Under the pieces are notes generated by a model, which made no database searches, was not told the origin of the DNA, and was given only the letters and a program-made list of their open reading frames with translations. This document shows positions 52,016-61,437 of a stretch of DNA of 64,000 bases, one piece after another. A program made the position numbers and the translations under genes. Every line of letters starts with the position of its first letter. The first letter of the stretch is position 1. This DNA is from an uncultured Bacillota bacterium (GTDB taxonomy: Bacteria; Bacillota; Clostridia; Lachnospirales; Lachnospiraceae), in NCBI GenBank assembly GCA_958352855.1, contig CATWQE010000004.1, positions 31,091-95,090 of the forward strand, in the 5' to 3' direction.

Positions 52016-53545
52016 ATGATGAAAAAAATGTTGGCGGTATTTCTGGCAGTTACCATGGCAGGAACGATGTTAGCAGGATGTGGCACTGAGGAAAAGACCA
52101 GCAAAAGTTCAGAAAAGAAGGAAACAGAAGAAGGGGTTGACGAAATTGTCTTTGCCTATATGACACAGAATAATATCCCTGAAGCAAAAGAGTTACAGAG
52201 AATTGAGGATTTGATTAATGACTATACTGTTGAAAAAATCAATACGAAAGTAGATTTAGTTATTTTTTCAAATGCTGATTATGTAAATCAAGTGAATTTA
52301 ATGTTAGCATCAGGTGAGAAATTAGATCTTTTCCAAGCATATAATACATCTCATTTGAAATATATTCAAGATGGAACGGCCTTGGATATTACGGAATATC
52401 TGGATAATGAGTTGAAAGAAACTTGTGAGACTATATACGATGGATTTTTAAAACCTACAACCGTAGAAGGGAAAACCTATGGTGTTCTTAATATGGGTTC
52501 CAATTATGTACCAGGAGGTTTTACTTACAGAGAAGATATTGTGGAAGAACTTGATATTGATATGAGTGCTGTGACAAAACCTGAAGATTTAACAGCAGTT
52601 TTTGAAAAAGTAAAAGAAGCATATCCAGATATGGTTATTATTGATCCGAATAGAGCAAATGCGTTATTTGAAACTTATTTGGGCAAAATTGCATGTTTTG
52701 ATCCATTGGGTGATAACATTGCTAATACAGTATCTGGTGTGGCATATCAGGATGATTCAACAGTGGTTAGCATTTATGAGACACCAGAGTTCCGTGAACT
52801 CTGCGACCTTACTAGAAGCTGGTATGAAGCAGGGTATTATGCCAGTGATGCAGCAACCACAACAGCGACGACTGCAGAGCTCCTTATGTCAGGGAATTGT
52901 TTTGGAACTTTCTGTGGTTTAGGAAATCCTAAGATTGCAGAACAATATACTACAAATTATGGACATCCATTTGATAATGTTCAAATTAGTGAATCTTTGG
53001 TTTGGGCAGGAAATAATAATGCATGGATGGTGAATTCTGGAAGTGAAGCACCGTCTGCAGCGTGTAAGTTTTTAAATTTGCTATATACGGATAAATATGT
53101 TGATAATCTCTTGGTTTATGGTGAAGAAGGCGTTGATTATGTGCTGAATGAAGATGGTTGCGCAGTAGCTCCTGAAGGCTATACAGATTTGAACAGTGTA
53201 GCATATACCAATAATATGAATTACTACTTTTGGGGAAATAAATGGTTGACGCATCCTGTTGTAGGCGGTTTAACAGGTGAAGAGAAAGAAGCTAATATGG
53301 AACAGAACTATGCAGGTGAACTTTCAAAATACTATGGTTTTCTCTATGATTATAGTGCGGAGCAGGCAGAATATACGGCATGTTTAAATATTGTAGAAGA
53401 ATATAAGAAAGCTCTTTGGGTAGGTGCTGTGGATGTAGACGAAACCTTAGATGAAATGACAAAACGTCTGAAGGCTGCTGGTATGGATAAGCTCATAGAA
53501 AAGAAACAGGAGCAATTAGATAAATGGTTATCGGAACAAGAGTAA
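52016..53545 (+). CDS. Extracellular solute-binding lipoprotein of a CUT1-type importer
   Basis: 509 residues from the ATG at 52016 (AAAGGAGG before it). Signal peptide and lipobox LAGC (Cys22), a Lys/Glu linker, then a family 1-type binding fold. The C-terminal part (EEYKKALWVGAVDVDETLDEMTKRL) resembles the DUF3502 tail of LplA-like binding proteins. It serves the two permeases behind it. The substrate is probably an oligosaccharide or substituted sugar, given the YesMN-type regulator. No ATPase gene lies nearby; a shared MsmK-type ATPase is presumed. Confidence 0.9.
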   Translation: MMKKMLAVFLAVTMAGTMLAGCGTEEKTSKSSEKKETEEGVDEIVFAYMTQNNIPEAKELQRIEDLINDYTVEKINTKVDLVIFSNADYVNQVNLMLASGEKLDLFQAYNTSHLKYIQDGTALDITEYLDNELKETCETIYDGFLKPTTVEGKTYGVLNMGSNYVPGGFTYREDIVEELDIDMSAVTKPEDLTAVFEKVKEAYPDMVIIDPNRANALFETYLGKIACFDPLGDNIANTVSGVAYQDDSTVVSIYETPEFRELCDLTRSWYEAGYYASDAATTTATTAELLMSGNCFGTFCGLGNPKIAEQYTTNYGHPFDNVQISESLVWAGNNNAWMVNSGSEAPSAACKFLNLLYTDKYVDNLLVYGEEGVDYVLNEDGCAVAPEGYTDLNSVAYTNNMNYYFWGNKWLTHPVVGGLTGEEKEANMEQNYAGELSKYYGFLYDYSAEQAEYTACLNIVEEYKKALWVGAVDVDETLDEMTKRLKAAGMDKLIEKKQEQLDKWLSEQE

Positions 53546-53549
53546 GAAG

Positions 53550-53580
53550 AAAGGTCACCGCACATAGGCGGTGACCTTTT
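53550..53580 (+). terminator. Intra-operon hairpin between binding protein and permease
   Basis: AAGGUCACCGC pairs with GCGGUGACCUU around ACAUA, followed by UUUUGUG. Such partial terminators let the binding protein be made in excess of the permeases. Confidence 0.75.
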
Positions 53581-53606
53581 GTGACCTATAAGGAGAGAAA
53601 ATAAAT

Positions 53607-54530
53607 ATGACAAAAAGTAAGAAGAAAAAGTTAAATAAAAATACTTTATCCCTTTTTCTCATTGCCCTTCCAGGAATAACGTATTTGGTTATCAATAATT
53701 ATATACCGATTATGGGAATTTTTATAGCGTTTAAGAATTTTAGTTATGCGAAAGGAATTTGGGGCAGCCCTTGGTGTGGTTTAGATAATTTTAAATTCTT
53801 ATTTATTACAGATGATGCATGGGTTATTACCCGAAATACTTTATTATACAACTTGGCATTTATTGTTATTGGGACAATTATTTCCATAGCATTTGCAATT
53901 TTGCTTCATGAATTAGGAGAACGAATCAGAGGGAAATTTTTTCAATCCGTGTTGTTATTTCCACATTTGCTTTCCTGGGTGGTAACGGCGTATTTAGTAT
54001 ATGCACTTTTAGGAACTAGTAACGGGTTTATTAATAATACGATTTTAAGTGGAATAGGAAAAGAAGGAATTGATTGGTATACTGCTAAAAATATGTGGCC
54101 ACTAATTCTGTTAATTGTATACTTGTGGAAAAATGCAGGATATAACGCCATTGTTTATATGGCGGGAATTGCAGGAATTGATAAAGAAATTTATGAAGCT
54201 GCCAAAATTGATGGGGCGAGTAAAATGAAACAAATTACATCTATTACGTTACCAATGTTAAAACCTACCGTTATCATTATGACACTTATGTCCATTGGTC
54301 GTATTTTTTATTCGGATTTTGGATTGTTCTATCAAGTGCCTATGAATGCAGGAACTCTGATTTCTACAACTCAGACCATTGATACGTATGTATATAGAGG
54401 ACTTATGGAACAGGGAAACATAGCCATGTCATCAGCGGCAGGAGTGTATCAATCGCTTGTAGGTTTTGCTCTTGTTATGATTGCAAATTATATTGTGCGG
54501 AAGAAAGATCCAGAGAATGCATTGTTTTAG
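53607..54530 (+). CDS. ABC transporter permease (LplB/UgpA type)
   Basis: 307 residues, six membrane segments. The start LFLIALPGITYLVINNYIPIMGI is typical of LplB. The EAA loop reads GIDKEIYEAAKIDGASKMKQITSITLP. It forms the pore with the next permease. The N-terminal tail is Lys-rich. RBS AAGGAGAG precedes the ATG. Confidence 0.93.
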   Translation: MTKSKKKKLNKNTLSLFLIALPGITYLVINNYIPIMGIFIAFKNFSYAKGIWGSPWCGLDNFKFLFITDDAWVITRNTLLYNLAFIVIGTIISIAFAILLHELGERIRGKFFQSVLLFPHLLSWVVTAYLVYALLGTSNGFINNTILSGIGKEGIDWYTAKNMWPLILLIVYLWKNAGYNAIVYMAGIAGIDKEIYEAAKIDGASKMKQITSITLPMLKPTVIIMTLMSIGRIFYSDFGLFYQVPMNAGTLISTTQTIDTYVYRGLMEQGNIAMSSAAGVYQSLVGFALVMIANYIVRKKDPENALF

Positions 54531-54541
54531 GAGGTTGCGTT

Positions 54542-55438
54542 ATGAATATATCTATCAGTGATGAAAAAAGATTTCGAATCATTGCCACCATAATTCTTCT
54601 GACAATTAGTTTAGTGGCGTTATTTCCTATGCTGCTTCTTGTAGTGGCATCATTTACAGATGAAAATGAATTGATTACCAGAGGATATCAGATTTTTCCT
54701 AATAAATTTAGCCTAGAAGCCTATACTTATATGGTGAAACAGGCGTCTACTATTGTAAGAGCTTATATGGTAACTATTGGGACTACTGTTATCGGGACAA
54801 CTTTAAGTGTGATTCTTACAACCTCCATAGCATATCCAATGGCACGTCGCACTTTTCCGTTTAAAAATGCATTGTCATTTTTTGTGTATTTTACCATGTT
54901 GTTTAATGGAGGGCTAGTGCCACAGTACATTATGTGGACTACGATTTTTCACATTAAAGATACCTATGCAGCATTAATTTTTCCCAATTTATTGATGACG
55001 GCATTTAATGTATTTTTGGTGCGAAATTATTACAGTAATAGTTTGCCTGAGGCGTTATATGAAGCAGCCCAATTAGACGGAGCCTCAGAAGTTGGTATTT
55101 TTTCTAAAGTTGTTTTTCCATTGTCCAAGCCAGTTATTGCTACAATTGCATTGTTTACAGGGCTTTCTTATTGGAACAGCTGGACAAATGCGTTGTACTA
55201 TGTCCAAGATCCTAAGTATTTTGGAATCCAGAATTTGCTTATGCGTATTATGAAAAACATAGAATATTTGCGAACTGGTGCAGCGGAAATGGCGGCAGAG
55301 GGACAGGCAGTGTCACTTCCGGGAAATTCTATTCGTATGGCGTTGGCGTTTGTTGGAATTTTGCCGATTCTGATTATTTATCCTATGTTGCAGAAGTATT
55401 TTATCAAAGGTGTTGTTGTGGGAGCTGTAAAAGGGTAA
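54542..55438 (+). CDS. ABC transporter permease (YtcP type)
   Basis: 298 residues, six membrane segments. N-terminal ATIILLTISLVALFPMLLLVVASF, middle FTMLFNGGLVPQYIMW (a YtcP hallmark) and EAA loop LPEALYEAAQLDGASEVGIF. The C-terminus YFIKGVVVGAVKG is typical for this class. It starts 11 bases after its partner with GGAGG upstream. Confidence 0.94.
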   Translation: MNISISDEKRFRIIATIILLTISLVALFPMLLLVVASFTDENELITRGYQIFPNKFSLEAYTYMVKQASTIVRAYMVTIGTTVIGTTLSVILTTSIAYPMARRTFPFKNALSFFVYFTMLFNGGLVPQYIMWTTIFHIKDTYAALIFPNLLMTAFNVFLVRNYYSNSLPEALYEAAQLDGASEVGIFSKVVFPLSKPVIATIALFTGLSYWNSWTNALYYVQDPKYFGIQNLLMRIMKNIEYLRTGAAEMAAEGQAVSLPGNSIRMALAFVGILPILIIYPMLQKYFIKGVVVGAVKG

Positions 55439-55457
55439 GAGTTTAGGAGGAATAGAG

Positions 55458-56240
55458 ATGGCAGCTTTTGTACATTGTAATTTCCGGTCAAATATTTTAT
55501 GTATGTCTGTAGATGTTTCTGTTTTGCTTCCTGATAATGAGAGGAGCAGATTGTTTATGGAAAACAAACAGAAACCAGTGAAATATAAAACGTTATATTT
55601 ACTTCATGGGTTTACAGGGGATTATATGAGCTATCTGCGAACTTCAAATATCGAAAGATATGCAGACGAGTATCAGATTATGGTGGTTATGCCGAGTATT
55701 TATAATAGTGCATATACAGACATGAAATATGGTTTGGATTATTTTACATATCTTTCAAAGGAATTGATGCATTTTATTGAATTAACATTTCCTGCTTCTC
55801 AAAAAAGAGAAGAACGATTTGTGGCAGGAATGTCTATGGGAGGCTATGGTGCTTATAAATTTGGGCTTTCCTGTCCGGAAAAATTTTGTGCTATTGGCGG
55901 GGTAGCAGGGTCTTATCATGCAGAATACAGATATCAGGGAAAGGTATCCACAGTATCTACATTATGTGAGGGGCTTTATGGAGACCCACCACAGATTGTA
56001 CCAGAGGTTCATGATGTTTTTACTTTATTGAAACAATTGAAAGAAGAAGGAAAAGAAATACCAAGACTCTATACCTGCTGCGGAACAGAGGACCGTAGAT
56101 ACCAGGATTCTGTAGATTTAAAAGAATTTGCAGAGAAATTGGAAATTCCTATGGTTTTTGAACAGGGGCCAGGAAAACATGATATGATATTCTTTGATGA
56201 ATATATTCAAAGAATATTAAAATGGATGTTGTGTCCATAG
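55458..56240 (+). CDS. Esterase D/tributyrin esterase-like alpha/beta hydrolase
   Basis: 260 residues. Nucleophile Ser126 in AGMSMGGYGAYKFGL, oxyanion region LLHGFTGDYMSY, and Asp and His candidates in CCGTEDRRYQD and GPGKHDMIFF. No signal peptide, so it is cytoplasmic. Its place after a sugar-type importer suggests removal of acyl groups (for example acetyl) from an imported glycan. GGAGG precedes the ATG at 20 bases after the permease stop. Confidence 0.88.
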   Translation: MAAFVHCNFRSNILCMSVDVSVLLPDNERSRLFMENKQKPVKYKTLYLLHGFTGDYMSYLRTSNIERYADEYQIMVVMPSIYNSAYTDMKYGLDYFTYLSKELMHFIELTFPASQKREERFVAGMSMGGYGAYKFGLSCPEKFCAIGGVAGSYHAEYRYQGKVSTVSTLCEGLYGDPPQIVPEVHDVFTLLKQLKEEGKEIPRLYTCCGTEDRRYQDSVDLKEFAEKLEIPMVFEQGPGKHDMIFFDEYIQRILKWMLCP

Positions 56241-56253
56241 GAGGTATAGGCAT

Positions 56254-57180
56254 ATGAGGCTGGAGAAAATTTTTAATGAGTTTATTGAGTATAGTGAAAA
56301 GGAAAAACTGTATATCGAAGGTATTGCCATAGCAGATGAGGTGCAGGTGCTAATGGAACATCATTTTACACCTGATTTACCGAGAAATATATATTCTCAC
56401 ACAAAAAGTTATATGGCAACAGCAGCAGGTATTGCTATTGAAGAAGGTAAGCTTTCTTTAGATAATCGGTTGGCAGATTTTTTTCCGGAGTATTTACCCA
56501 AACAGGCGGATTCCCGTTTGTCTGAGATAACTTTGAGAAATCTTCTCACTATGTCAAGTGGTTTTCATAAGCCTTATTTAATGGGAAAAGATAGAAGAGA
56601 AGGCATAGGAATGCCAGATTATATGGAATATATGATGTCACGTCCTATTGTTTGTGAGCCTGGAAGCAGATTCTTGTATTCTACAGCAGATAGTATTCTT
56701 GCTGGCAGGATGATTGAAAAAGCTGTGGGAATGAGATTGGGGGTGTATCTGTATGAGAGGCTTTTTCGTAAATTAAACCAGGGATGGCCGCAATGGGAAA
56801 ATGACCCTCAAGGGCATCCGATAGGCGGCGGTGGTATACATATGACCCTTACAGATATGATGAAATTAGGTCAGCTATATTTAGCAGATGGAATCTGGAA
56901 AGGGGAGCAGTTAATATCGCACAATTGGATACAAGAGGCAACAAAAAAGCAAATTGATACAGAAGGTGAACAGGATATCTGGAAGTGCGGATATGGATAT
57001 CAATTTTGGATGTCTCCTTATCCAAAGGCGTACCGTGCAGATGGAGCTTATGGACAGATTACAACAGTTTTGCCAGAACAGAATCTGGTTGTAGCTGTCC
57101 AATGCCCAGAGTACGGAGACTTTGAAAAAGTGAAACGAGCGCTTCACACAAAAATATTTTTGCCTATTATAAAGGATTAA
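56254..57180 (+). CDS. Serine hydrolase, beta-lactamase (class C) fold
   Basis: 308 residues. SxxK is SHTK (Ser48, Lys51). The second motif, usually YxN, reads YSTADSILAG, with Thr at the Asn position. The third is in DGAYGQITTV where KTG would lie. No signal peptide. The pattern fits EstB-like esterases or uncharacterised serine hydrolases rather than a true beta-lactamase. Like its neighbour it may deacylate imported substrates. It begins 13 bases after the esterase gene with GGAGG upstream. Confidence 0.82.
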   Translation: MRLEKIFNEFIEYSEKEKLYIEGIAIADEVQVLMEHHFTPDLPRNIYSHTKSYMATAAGIAIEEGKLSLDNRLADFFPEYLPKQADSRLSEITLRNLLTMSSGFHKPYLMGKDRREGIGMPDYMEYMMSRPIVCEPGSRFLYSTADSILAGRMIEKAVGMRLGVYLYERLFRKLNQGWPQWENDPQGHPIGGGGIHMTLTDMMKLGQLYLADGIWKGEQLISHNWIQEATKKQIDTEGEQDIWKCGYGYQFWMSPYPKAYRADGAYGQITTVLPEQNLVVAVQCPEYGDFEKVKRALHTKIFLPIIKD

Positions 57181-57200
57181 AAAAGATAAGAAGGTAATGT

Positions 57201-57500
57201 ATGAAGATATTAAAACCAGCAGTAGCAGGAACTTTAGAATCTAGTGATTGTCAGGTGACAGTAGAACCAGGCGAAGGGAAGATTGAGCTTCAAATTAAAA
57301 GTTCTGTCTTTCACCAATATGGTAAACAAATCCACAATACGATTATGGAAACACTGGAAAGGTTAGAAGTAAAAGATATAAAAATTGGGATTGTTGATAA
57401 AGGAGCCTTGGATTGTACGATTCGTGCCAGGGTAGAAGGAGCTGTGTATCGTTCTGTAGGAAAAACAGAGCAGCTTCCATGGGGAGGTGCAATTCAGTGA
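57201..57500 (+). CDS. citD: Citrate lyase acyl carrier protein (gamma subunit)
   Basis: 99 residues. The prosthetic-group Ser is present in AGTLESSDCQVTV (Ser14), and the rest follows CitD (VKDIKIGIVDKGALDCTIRARVEGAV). It carries a phosphoribosyl-dephospho-CoA arm that holds the acetyl and citryl groups in the lyase complex. Its stop overlaps the citE GTG by four bases. The enzymes that build the arm (CitX, CitG) and CitC are not in the window. Confidence 0.94.
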   Translation: MKILKPAVAGTLESSDCQVTVEPGEGKIELQIKSSVFHQYGKQIHNTIMETLERLEVKDIKIGIVDKGALDCTIRARVEGAVYRSVGKTEQLPWGGAIQ

Positions 57501-58399
57501 TTCAAGCAGATAAGATGAGACTTCGCAGGACCATGATGTTTTTAAATGTTCAGAAGCCAGGACTTTTAAAAGATCCATATATTTACAGACCAGACTCTCT
57601 TATATTAGATTTGGAAGATGCAGTAGCGGAAAATCAAAAAGATGTTGCCAGATTTTCATTGTTTCACGCATTAAGAACCATTGATTACAGAGGTTGTGAA
57701 CGCATTGTCAGGATTAACGGATTAGATACGCCTTATTGGAAAGAGGATATTCGATGTGCAGTAGCAGGAGGATGTGACGGGATTCGCATTCCAAAGACAG
57801 AGTGTGCACAAGATATTCATATTGTAGAGAGAGAAGTTAAGAAAGCAGAAGAAGAGTTTGGAAGACCAGAGGGAAGTGTATTGCTTATGGCAGCTATTGA
57901 GTCTGCCAAAGGAGTGATGCGGGCACTGGAAATATGTGAGGCATCAGAGCGTTTATTTGGTGTGGCCCTTTCTGGTGGTGATTATACGAAAGATTTGCAG
58001 ACTCACATTACGGGCACAGGAATCGAATTGATGGGCGCCAGACAAAATCTAGTGATAGCCGCAAGAGCAGCAAAAGTACAATGTTTTGACACAGTTTATA
58101 CTGATCTGGAGAACATGGAAGGATTTCGACAGGATGTGATGAATATCCACCTTATGGGATTTGATGGAAAGTCCATTATTAATCCCAGACAGATTTCTAT
58201 AGTTCATGGAATTTTTACACCTTCACAAAAAGATATTCTTTTTGCAGAAAAGGTGGTAAGAGAAATTGAGGATAAAAAATCCAGGGGAATCGGTGTTTTT
58301 GTTGTAGATGGGAAAATGATAGATATTGCTTTCTATGATGGAGCAAAACGTACGATTGCATTGGCTAAAGCCTCTGGCGTATATAAGGGGGAGTTGTAA
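57497..58399 (+). CDS. citE: Citrate lyase beta subunit
   Basis: 300 residues from the GTG at 57497, which overlaps the citD stop as GTGA and has GGGGAGG upstream. HpcH/HpaI aldolase fold: DSLILDLEDAV, ERIVRINGLDTPYW, AIESAKGVMRALEI, ALSGGDYTKDL and GFDGKSIINPRQI. The usual MMFVPGN start reads MMFLNVQ. It cleaves citryl-ACP to acetyl-ACP and oxaloacetate. Confidence 0.94.
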   Translation: MIQADKMRLRRTMMFLNVQKPGLLKDPYIYRPDSLILDLEDAVAENQKDVARFSLFHALRTIDYRGCERIVRINGLDTPYWKEDIRCAVAGGCDGIRIPKTECAQDIHIVEREVKKAEEEFGRPEGSVLLMAAIESAKGVMRALEICEASERLFGVALSGGDYTKDLQTHITGTGIELMGARQNLVIAARAAKVQCFDTVYTDLENMEGFRQDVMNIHLMGFDGKSIINPRQISIVHGIFTPSQKDILFAEKVVREIEDKKSRGIGVFVVDGKMIDIAFYDGAKRTIALAKASGVYKGEL

Positions 58400-58400
58400 C

Positions 58401-59954
58401 GTGCAAAATGCAGTGGGAAGAGAAATACCAGAAGATATTTTACAGCTTACGGGAAAAGAGGTTTTTCATGGGAATCAGTATTTTGATGGTTATGAATTTC
58501 AAAAAGCAGGTGCAAAAATTCAGAGTGTAAGTCATTCAGGTGGCAGTAAATTGGTGAAGAATCTGCGCGAAGCAATAAAAAAGTGTGGAATTAAAGATGG
58601 TATGACACTAAGTTTTCATCACCATTTTAGAGATGGCGATTATGTAGTGAATATGGTGATGGAAGAAATCCATAGTATGGGAATAAAAAATATTACAATC
58701 TGTGCAAGTTCTCTTGGCAAGGCACAGGATGGTTTGGTAAAATATATTGAAGATGGAACCATAACCAACATTCAATCCTCAGGAGTCCGTGGAGAAATCG
58801 GACGGGCTATTTCCAAAGGAAAGTTACAAGGATTAGCAATTATGCGTTCCCATGGCGGAAGGGTAAGAGCTATCGAAACAGGAGAAACACATATTGATAT
58901 CGCTTTTATTGGTGCGCCTACTTGTGATGATTATGGAAACTGTAGAGGGATTGGAGGAAAATCAGACTGTGGAGTGCTGTCTTATGCTATGGTAGACGCG
59001 GACTATGCAGACAAAGTAGTGGCTATTACAGATTGTCTGGTGCCTTTTCCTAACTTCCCAGCACATATATCTATGACAAAGGTAGATTATGTAGTAGTAG
59101 CGGAGGCTATTGGAAATCCAGAAAAAATTGCTACCGGAGCAGCGAAACCCACAAAGGATATGAGAAAGCTTATGATGGCAGATTACTGTACAGAATTTGT
59201 TGTTCATACACCATATTTTAAAAATGGATTTTCTTATCAAACAGGCGTAGGAGGCGCCTCCATTGCATCTACAATTTCATTGTCAAAAATCATGAAAGAA
59301 AAAGGAATAAGAATGAGATTTGGCGTGGGAGGACTTACAAAGCCAATGTGTGATCTTTTGTTAAACAATCAAGTGGATGTTTTATTGGACACACAGGATT
59401 TTGATTTAGACGCTGTGGAGTCTGTAAAGGATGAACGCCATTTTACCATTAGTGCAGGAGAATATGCTAATCCGTTTAATAAAGGTGCAGTAGTAAATAA
59501 ATTGGATTTTGTAATATTGGCAGCTTTGGAAGTGGATGTAAACTTTAATTGCAATGTGGTGGTTGGATCAGATGGGATTATTACAGGAGCCCAGGGAGGG
59601 CATCCGGATACCGCTGCAGGGGCAAAATGTACAATCGTAATTACCCCCTTGCTGCAAGGGCGTATTCCGGCTATCCGGACAGAAGTAACCACTGTAACAA
59701 CACCAGGAGAATCCATAGATGTAGTGATTACAGATTATGGAATTGCTATTAATCCACGCAGGAAGGATTTGCAGGCTTGTATGGAACGAGTTGAACTACC
59801 GTTTACCACAATTGAGGAGCTTCGAGATGTAGCTTATAAGATTGCAGGTATACCAGAACCAGTGGAATTTGAGGATAGGATTGTAGGAATTATCGAAAGT
59901 AGAGATGGAACGATTATGGATGTGGTTCGTCAAATTAAGACAGGAGAAGAATAA
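58401..59954 (+). CDS. citF: Citrate lyase alpha subunit (citrate CoA-transferase)
   Basis: 517 residues from the GTG at 58401 with GGGGGAG upstream, one base after the citE stop. GREIPEDI near the start, THIDIAFIGAPTCDDYGNCRGIGG and the late GAQGGHPDTAAGAKCTIVITPL are CitF hallmarks. It exchanges acetyl for citrate on the carrier protein. With citDE it completes the lyase core; activation genes are missing here. Confidence 0.95.
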   Translation: MQNAVGREIPEDILQLTGKEVFHGNQYFDGYEFQKAGAKIQSVSHSGGSKLVKNLREAIKKCGIKDGMTLSFHHHFRDGDYVVNMVMEEIHSMGIKNITICASSLGKAQDGLVKYIEDGTITNIQSSGVRGEIGRAISKGKLQGLAIMRSHGGRVRAIETGETHIDIAFIGAPTCDDYGNCRGIGGKSDCGVLSYAMVDADYADKVVAITDCLVPFPNFPAHISMTKVDYVVVAEAIGNPEKIATGAAKPTKDMRKLMMADYCTEFVVHTPYFKNGFSYQTGVGGASIASTISLSKIMKEKGIRMRFGVGGLTKPMCDLLLNNQVDVLLDTQDFDLDAVESVKDERHFTISAGEYANPFNKGAVVNKLDFVILAALEVDVNFNCNVVVGSDGIITGAQGGHPDTAAGAKCTIVITPLLQGRIPAIRTEVTTVTTPGESIDVVITDYGIAINPRRKDLQACMERVELPFTTIEELRDVAYKIAGIPEPVEFEDRIVGIIESRDGTIMDVVRQIKTGEE

Positions 59955-59959
59955 AACAA

Positions 59960-60907
59960 ATGGAAAATCTTATACTATCCTTTAATGTAATCGCCCCATT
60001 ATTTTTTCTCATGGTCATTGGTTATATACTGGTACATGGGACAAAATTGGCGGATAAGGACCTATGCAGTAAGGCGAATGCCCTGGTATTCAAGGTGTTT
60101 CTGCCATGTATGCTTTTTAAAAATATTTATCAGAGTGATATTAAAACGCAGATGCAAGGAGAACTCTGCCTGTTTGCAGCAGGCAGTCTTTTTGTGCTGT
60201 TTTTGCTTTTGTGTCTGATTGTGCCCAGGATTGTGAAGCAGGAGAACCAGCAGGGAGTTGTTATTCAGGGGATTTTCCGAAGTAATTATGTGATTTTTGG
60301 AGTGGCGATTGTAGAGAAAATGTATGGTCCGGAAAACACAGTCACAGCAGCAGTTCTAAGCGCTATTTTGGTACCTATGTATAATTTTTTGGCTGTGATA
60401 GCTTTATCTGTGTTTGGAGAAAAACAAGAGCACAACTGGAAAAAAATCATTGGTAATATTGTGAAGAATCCTTTAATTCTTGCATCTGTTCTGGGAATTA
60501 TTTTCTCTTATACTGGAATTCCTCTTCCTCAGGCGGTAGAAACAACCATTGGGGATTTGGCAAAACTGGCAACACCCATTGCATTTCTGATTCTCGGTGG
60601 GGATTTTGATTTTTCCAGGATAAAAGGAAACTTAAAGACAGCGGGCGGAGTCATTTTTGTGAAAATGATCGCATTGCCTATGGTGATGATTCCCATTGTA
60701 GTTAGTATGGGATACCGAGATGCAGACCTTTTGGCAGCTTTGCTGGCTTATCAGACTCCGGTAGCTGTGTCTAGTTATATTATGGCTCAGCAGGCAGGTG
60801 CAGATGAGCAGCTTGCAGGACAATTAGTGGTGTTTAGTTCGGCGGTATCCATAGTCACGTTATTTACTACTATTTTTCTTTTAAGGCAGCTTGGCTATCT
60901 GAGTTGA
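59960..60907 (+). CDS. AEC (auxin efflux carrier) family transporter
   Basis: 315 residues with about 10 membrane segments. N-terminal NVIAPLFFLMVIGYIL, the GIFRSNYVIFG motif in the middle and a second set of segments ending in IVTLFTTIFLLRQLGYL are typical. AEC members move organic acids such as malate or malonate. Directly behind citF it most likely carries citrate in or a lyase product out; this is inference from position. Confidence 0.87.
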   Translation: MENLILSFNVIAPLFFLMVIGYILVHGTKLADKDLCSKANALVFKVFLPCMLFKNIYQSDIKTQMQGELCLFAAGSLFVLFLLLCLIVPRIVKQENQQGVVIQGIFRSNYVIFGVAIVEKMYGPENTVTAAVLSAILVPMYNFLAVIALSVFGEKQEHNWKKIIGNIVKNPLILASVLGIIFSYTGIPLPQAVETTIGDLAKLATPIAFLILGGDFDFSRIKGNLKTAGGVIFVKMIALPMVMIPIVVSMGYRDADLLAALLAYQTPVAVSSYIMAQQAGADEQLAGQLVVFSSAVSIVTLFTTIFLLRQLGYLS

Positions 60908-60917
60908 TGAAAGTTCT

Positions 60918-61406
60918 TTAGTGGTGTAAAGAGAGAGCTTCTTTTTTCGTATCTTTTATAATCTGTAGAAACCGGGCGCTCATTTCGGCAGAAACTTTTT
61001 CAAGAGCTTCTTGATATAGCTGTTCTCTGTAAATACAATGTTCAAAATTACATCTTGCTTCCATGGCCGGCTGAGAAAATTTACGTCCTTCTTCCTGCTT
61101 CATTCTCAGAAAGAGAGTTCTTAGAAGATTAGAATTTTGGGTATTTATTAAATCCAGGTAATACTCCACGCTTTCCCGATTTCCTTTGGAAATAGCGGTT
61201 TCAAAAGCATGGCGAATAGCTCGTTCCACACTAGAAGGTTTTGTGTTACGTTTTTTGGCAATAGCTGCATATAAAGAACAGATTTTGCCAGAGCTGTAGT
61301 AGGTATCTGTATCGAATAAATCCATGGCATCATGGATGTAAGTAAACCCCTTTACATTGGCTGGTATTCCTATTTCTAACAGTACGTCTACGATTTCGCT
61401 TCTCAT
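60918..61406 (-). CDS. Spo0A-type C-terminal DNA-binding domain protein (no receiver)
   Basis: 162 residues. Residues 1-110 match the Spo0A effector domain: VLLEIGIPANVKGFTYIHDAM at the start and KKRNTKPSSVERAIRHAFETA for the recognition region. There is no receiver domain, so phosphorylation control is missing. The C-terminal 50 residues are helical and charged and not part of Spo0A. It is divergent from an XRE regulator across an operator-rich gap. It may bind TGTCA-type boxes there; Spo0A itself uses TGTCGAA. A shortened paralogue rather than Spo0A proper. RBS AAAGGA. Confidence 0.88.
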   Translation of the reverse strand: MRSEIVDVLLEIGIPANVKGFTYIHDAMDLFDTDTYYSSGKICSLYAAIAKKRNTKPSSVERAIRHAFETAISKGNRESVEYYLDLINTQNSNLLRTLFLRMKQEEGRKFSQPAMEARCNFEHCIYREQLYQEALEKVSAEMSARFLQIIKDTKKEALSLHH

Positions 61407-61437
61407 TTGTTTTTGTATCCTTTCTTTTTTGCATATA

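Noticed and set aside
56254..57180. True class C beta-lactamase
   Set aside because: No signal peptide, the YxN motif is YST and there is no KTG box; a general serine hydrolase is safer.
60918..61406. Full-length Spo0A or a truncated spo0A pseudogene
   Set aside because: The gene has its own promoter, ribosome site and start exactly at the effector domain, plus a new C-terminal tail, so it looks like an intact stand-alone protein.
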